From positions 1 through 8,096 of the forward strand of contig CAYSPJ010000180.1 in the NCBI GenBank assembly GCA_964432875.1: a stretch of 8,096 nt of DNA, in the 5' to 3' direction. The notes below the pieces were generated by a model. It had not been told where the DNA came from, did not search any database, and was given only the letters and a program-made list of their open reading frames with translations. A program made the position numbers and the translations under genes. The DNA is from JACJYE01 sp964432875 (GTDB lineage: Bacteria; Bacteroidota; Bacteroidia; Chitinophagales; Saprospiraceae). Positions 6,382 through 8,096 of the stretch are shown here, piece after piece (within the stretch, counting starts at the first letter, position 1; each line of letters begins with the position of its first letter).

Positions 6382-7164
6382 ATGGGAAACACATCACCTC
6401 TTCATTTCTTGATAGCTCTACTCCTAGGCTTTTGCGCCCTATCTGCCTGCCATAGGGGCACAAAGTTTACTGTGGACAAAGCCCTTCCGGGGAAGTACGA
6501 AACGGCGGCAAAAGAAATCTCGCCCACATGGCGTACGATGTGGGAAATGCTTGATACCAGCTGGAAAATGCTTGATGAGGCAGAGGATATGCTGCTAGCT
6601 CCAGGGCTTGATGACGAATCTTTACCTGAAGCTGGCATTATTGAAGTGTATGGCCCGAATATTTTGGGCGTTTATCCGCTTTCAACCGAGGCTAGGCAAG
6701 GCATGGTGCCGCAGCAATCGGAAGCAGATGCTTCACTGATTGAGGATGTCGGCAGCTTAGCCGATTCGATTGATATCTTGTTATGTACAGCTTTCTTGAA
6801 TACTACGGGTACACTTGTCATTGAGGCTGCGCTGCCTGTAATTTTGCCCTTAGAAATGATAAGATGCTATGTCTCGCCTTCCCGGCAAGTGACATCGGCG
6901 CTTTTTTTACAGGGCGGGGATACCCACTGGTTCGCCCTAAGTCTCGACGCCCCGTTGTCCAGGAAACTCCAAGTGCCTGTGCGCCGCCAGCGCTTGATGC
7001 TCAGCCAGGCAGCCCCTCGCCCCGGCGACATCCTCTATGGTTATTGCGAGTTGGAGACTGTCCCGTATTTTCAAGCCGTCGTCGGTCAGGATTCGATGGC
7101 TCAACGCGAATGGCGCGCCCGCTTCTATTTCAAAGTGGGCGTGGGCCCAGGGTGGGGAAGATAG
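6382..7164 (+). CDS. Predicted lipoprotein, function unknown (261 aa)
   Basis: I do not recognise the family. The ATG at 6382 gives MGNTSPLHFLIALLLGFCALSAC, with a hydrophobic core and the lipobox LSAC ending at Cys23; an in-frame ATG at 6370 would add four residues. The n-region has no Lys or Arg, which is unusual and leaves the start uncertain. The mature start, CHRGTKF, lacks the acidic residues of a surface-export signal, so a periplasm-facing lipoprotein is more likely. Residues about 40-75 look helical and Met/Trp-rich (WRTMWEMLDTSWKMLDEAED). The rest alternates hydrophobic strands and loops, ending in a probable beta-rich region (YCELETVPYFQAV, ARFYFKVGVG). The TAG stop is real: read-through would give a basic, Cys- and Trp-rich tail overlapping the next gene. 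It follows the DUF3289-like lipoprotein by 190 bp, with the palindromic element between. An immunity or accessory role is guesswork from position and lipidation. Confidence 0.78.
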   Translation: MGNTSPLHFLIALLLGFCALSACHRGTKFTVDKALPGKYETAAKEISPTWRTMWEMLDTSWKMLDEAEDMLLAPGLDDESLPEAGIIEVYGPNILGVYPLSTEARQGMVPQQSEADASLIEDVGSLADSIDILLCTAFLNTTGTLVIEAALPVILPLEMIRCYVSPSRQVTSALFLQGGDTHWFALSLDAPLSRKLQVPVRRQRLMLSQAAPRPGDILYGYCELETVPYFQAVVGQDSMAQREWRARFYFKVGVGPGWGR

Positions 7165-7351
7165 GTGCTTCAAGGGGTGATGGTATGGCGTCACATCTGC
7201 CTCTATGGAGCCGTAGCGGGGTGGTGTTCTTGCCCCAAAGCCCATAGCCTTGGGGTGATTAGAGCACTTTGCCTCTGGGTGGTCAAACAACGAAAGACGA
7301 AAATAAAGACCTCTGTGAAGCTATGCTCGAAGGTAGATATAAAACCTGTGA
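7165..7351 (+). other. Intergenic stretch between the second and third lipoprotein genes
   Basis: These 187 bp hold no convincing gene. The continuing open frame after the TAG is rich in Trp, Cys and Val and runs out of register into the next gene, so it is not coding. A hairpin is present at 7233-7255, CCCCAA paired with TTGGGG around a partly paired centre, without a following T-run. No good TAnnTTTG box precedes the third gene, so it may depend on transcription from upstream. The last 40 bases become A-rich (GATATAAAACC), as is usual ahead of Bacteroidota starts. Confidence 0.4.
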
Positions 7352-7936
7352 ATGAAGATGAAGTACATACCATTTTCACTTGCTTTGATATGGCTGGCTA
7401 TCGCTTGTAACCCAAATAGGCTCTGCTTAGCATGCCTGAGCGATAAAGAACAGCTATTGCTGCTCATCCTAAAGTATAATTGGGTGCCGCCTCCGCCGCC
7501 TAGCGGAAATTCACAAGGAGCTGGAACTCAGTTATTGCCTGCAAAAGAGCATGTGCTTTACTTGAACCCGGCCTATATAGACATCGCAGAATATTCTATT
7601 GCTGTGAATACAAGCTATCTGCCTGATACCCTTCGAGAGAGTTACAGTAGACTATTGACTGAAGTCATAGCGTATGACGGGAAAGACATCCTCCCGCTCA
7701 AAGAAGTATACGCATACCTGCCAAAACACATCCAGATTACCCATGATATCCAAGCGGATGTAGCTGCTCGCCTATATGTATCCCACATTGCAATAGATGC
7801 TGAGCATAGGAAGGCAATAGCGCTTATTTCGTGTGTGCTTGACCGCCTCAGCGGTGGTTATGGACTGATACTCTTTGAGAAAGATACGCATGGGACTTGG
7901 GCGTTGAAGACGGAAATCGAGCTGGGCGCTTACTGA
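7352..7936 (+). CDS. Small predicted lipoprotein, function unknown (194 aa)
   Basis: I do not recognise a named family. The ATG at 7352 gives MKMKYIPFSLALIWLAIAC, a basic n-region, hydrophobic core and lipobox ending at Cys19; the ATG at 7358 would serve almost as well. The mature protein starts CNPNRLCLAC with two further cysteines close by, which could pair with each other or with the Cys in ALISC. A run of five prolines (VPPPPPSGN, about 45-53) forms a short rigid linker. The C-terminal part contains HIAIDAEHRKAIALIS and then GGYGLILFEKDTHGTWALK. That resembles a pattern I associate with small Bacteroidota secreted or lipid-anchored proteins (a strand with the k.A pattern, then GG.G...f.k...g.W), but I cannot name it. 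It is the last of the three lipoprotein genes, 187 bp after the second. No acidic export signal follows the cysteine. An immunity-type partner of the DUF3289-like protein is possible, not shown. Confidence 0.85.
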   Translation: MKMKYIPFSLALIWLAIACNPNRLCLACLSDKEQLLLLILKYNWVPPPPPSGNSQGAGTQLLPAKEHVLYLNPAYIDIAEYSIAVNTSYLPDTLRESYSRLLTEVIAYDGKDILPLKEVYAYLPKHIQITHDIQADVAARLYVSHIAIDAEHRKAIALISCVLDRLSGGYGLILFEKDTHGTWALKTEIELGAY

Positions 7937-7942
7937 AACTTT

Positions 7943-7974
7943 TAGCTTTGTTGTGTTTTCAACTTTTGAAGCTA
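7943..7974 (+). terminator. Imperfect hairpin just after the third lipoprotein gene
   Basis: TAGCTT (7943-7948) pairs with AAGCTA (7969-7974), and inside it GTTG (7950-7953) pairs with CAAC (7960-7963), with unpaired bases between the two stems. It starts six bases after the TGA, where a terminator is expected. No T-tract follows (CCGATTATG), and the stems are short and A/T-rich, so this is a weak candidate. Confidence 0.3.
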
Positions 7975-8057
7975 CCGATTATGCTCGTTCCATATTTTGT
8001 AAGCCAGCGGGGCTTGATGAAAATTACCAGCCGGCTATGTACGCATAATCTGCAATA

Positions 8058-8086
8058 GGAAATCTCGCCATTTCCCCCTATCTTTG
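8058..8086 (+). promoter_or_regulatory. Putative promoter with inverted repeat for a gene beyond the right edge
   Basis: TATCTTTG at 8079-8086 fits the Bacteroidota -7 consensus TAnnTTTG exactly. Just upstream is an inverted repeat, GGAAAT (8058-8063) and ATTTCC (8070-8075), with an imperfect outward extension (ATA and TAT), occupying the space between the -33 and -7 positions where a repressor could bind. I see no clear TTG at -33. The gene it would drive lies outside the window. Confidence 0.35.
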
Positions 8087-8096
8087 AGCCGCGCAT

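Noticed and set aside
7165..7410. An 81-codon frame that continues after the TAG of the second lipoprotein
   Set aside because: The composition is not protein-like and it overlaps the well-supported start of the third lipoprotein in a different frame, so the TAG is a genuine stop.

Overview
The window looks like a chromosomal segment from a member of the Bacteroidota, most likely of the class Saprospiria (Lewinella/Phaeodactylibacter-type). The evidence is a very large secreted protein built from a DUF7948-like head, SBBP beta-propeller repeats and a gliding-motility/type B type IX secretion C-terminal domain; three genes that begin with lipoprotein signal peptides; starts that lack a convincing Shine-Dalgarno sequence; and -7 boxes close to the Bacteroidota consensus TAnnTTTG. 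The assignment rests on recognised families, not on a database search.

The left half (about 1-3744) reads on the minus strand. An XRE-family helix-turn-helix regulator (3744-3374) is followed 26 bp later by the 1047-residue SBBP-repeat protein (3347-204). The regulator is broken twice: an in-frame TAG just after the DNA-binding domain, and a one-base deletion near the 3' end. Undoing both gives a clean 123-residue protein. Upstream of it lie two identical 13-bp A/T-rich direct repeats whose starts are 21 bp apart, which look like its operators. Bases 1-203 hold no convincing gene.

The right half (3996-7936) reads on the plus strand, away from the regulator across a roughly 250-bp divergent control region. 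It carries three predicted lipoproteins in a row. The first (731 aa) has a lipobox, a Gly/Ser/Pro linker, a helical middle, an acidic spacer and a C-terminal domain that I recognise as DUF3289-like. Its base composition falls from about 70% G+C near the 5' end to about 33-43% over the 3' third. That modular layout is what polymorphic toxins look like. The next two (261 and 194 aa) are unrecognised lipoproteins that could be immunity or accessory partners; this is inference.

Between the first two lipoprotein genes sits a 108-bp imperfect palindrome with perfect 18-bp inverted ends and a G/C-rich hairpin core, like a REP-type element or small MITE. It follows a short open frame that starts like a signal peptide, 6 bp after the first lipoprotein's stop. 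The window ends with a non-coding tail carrying a good TAnnTTTG box for a gene beyond the right edge.
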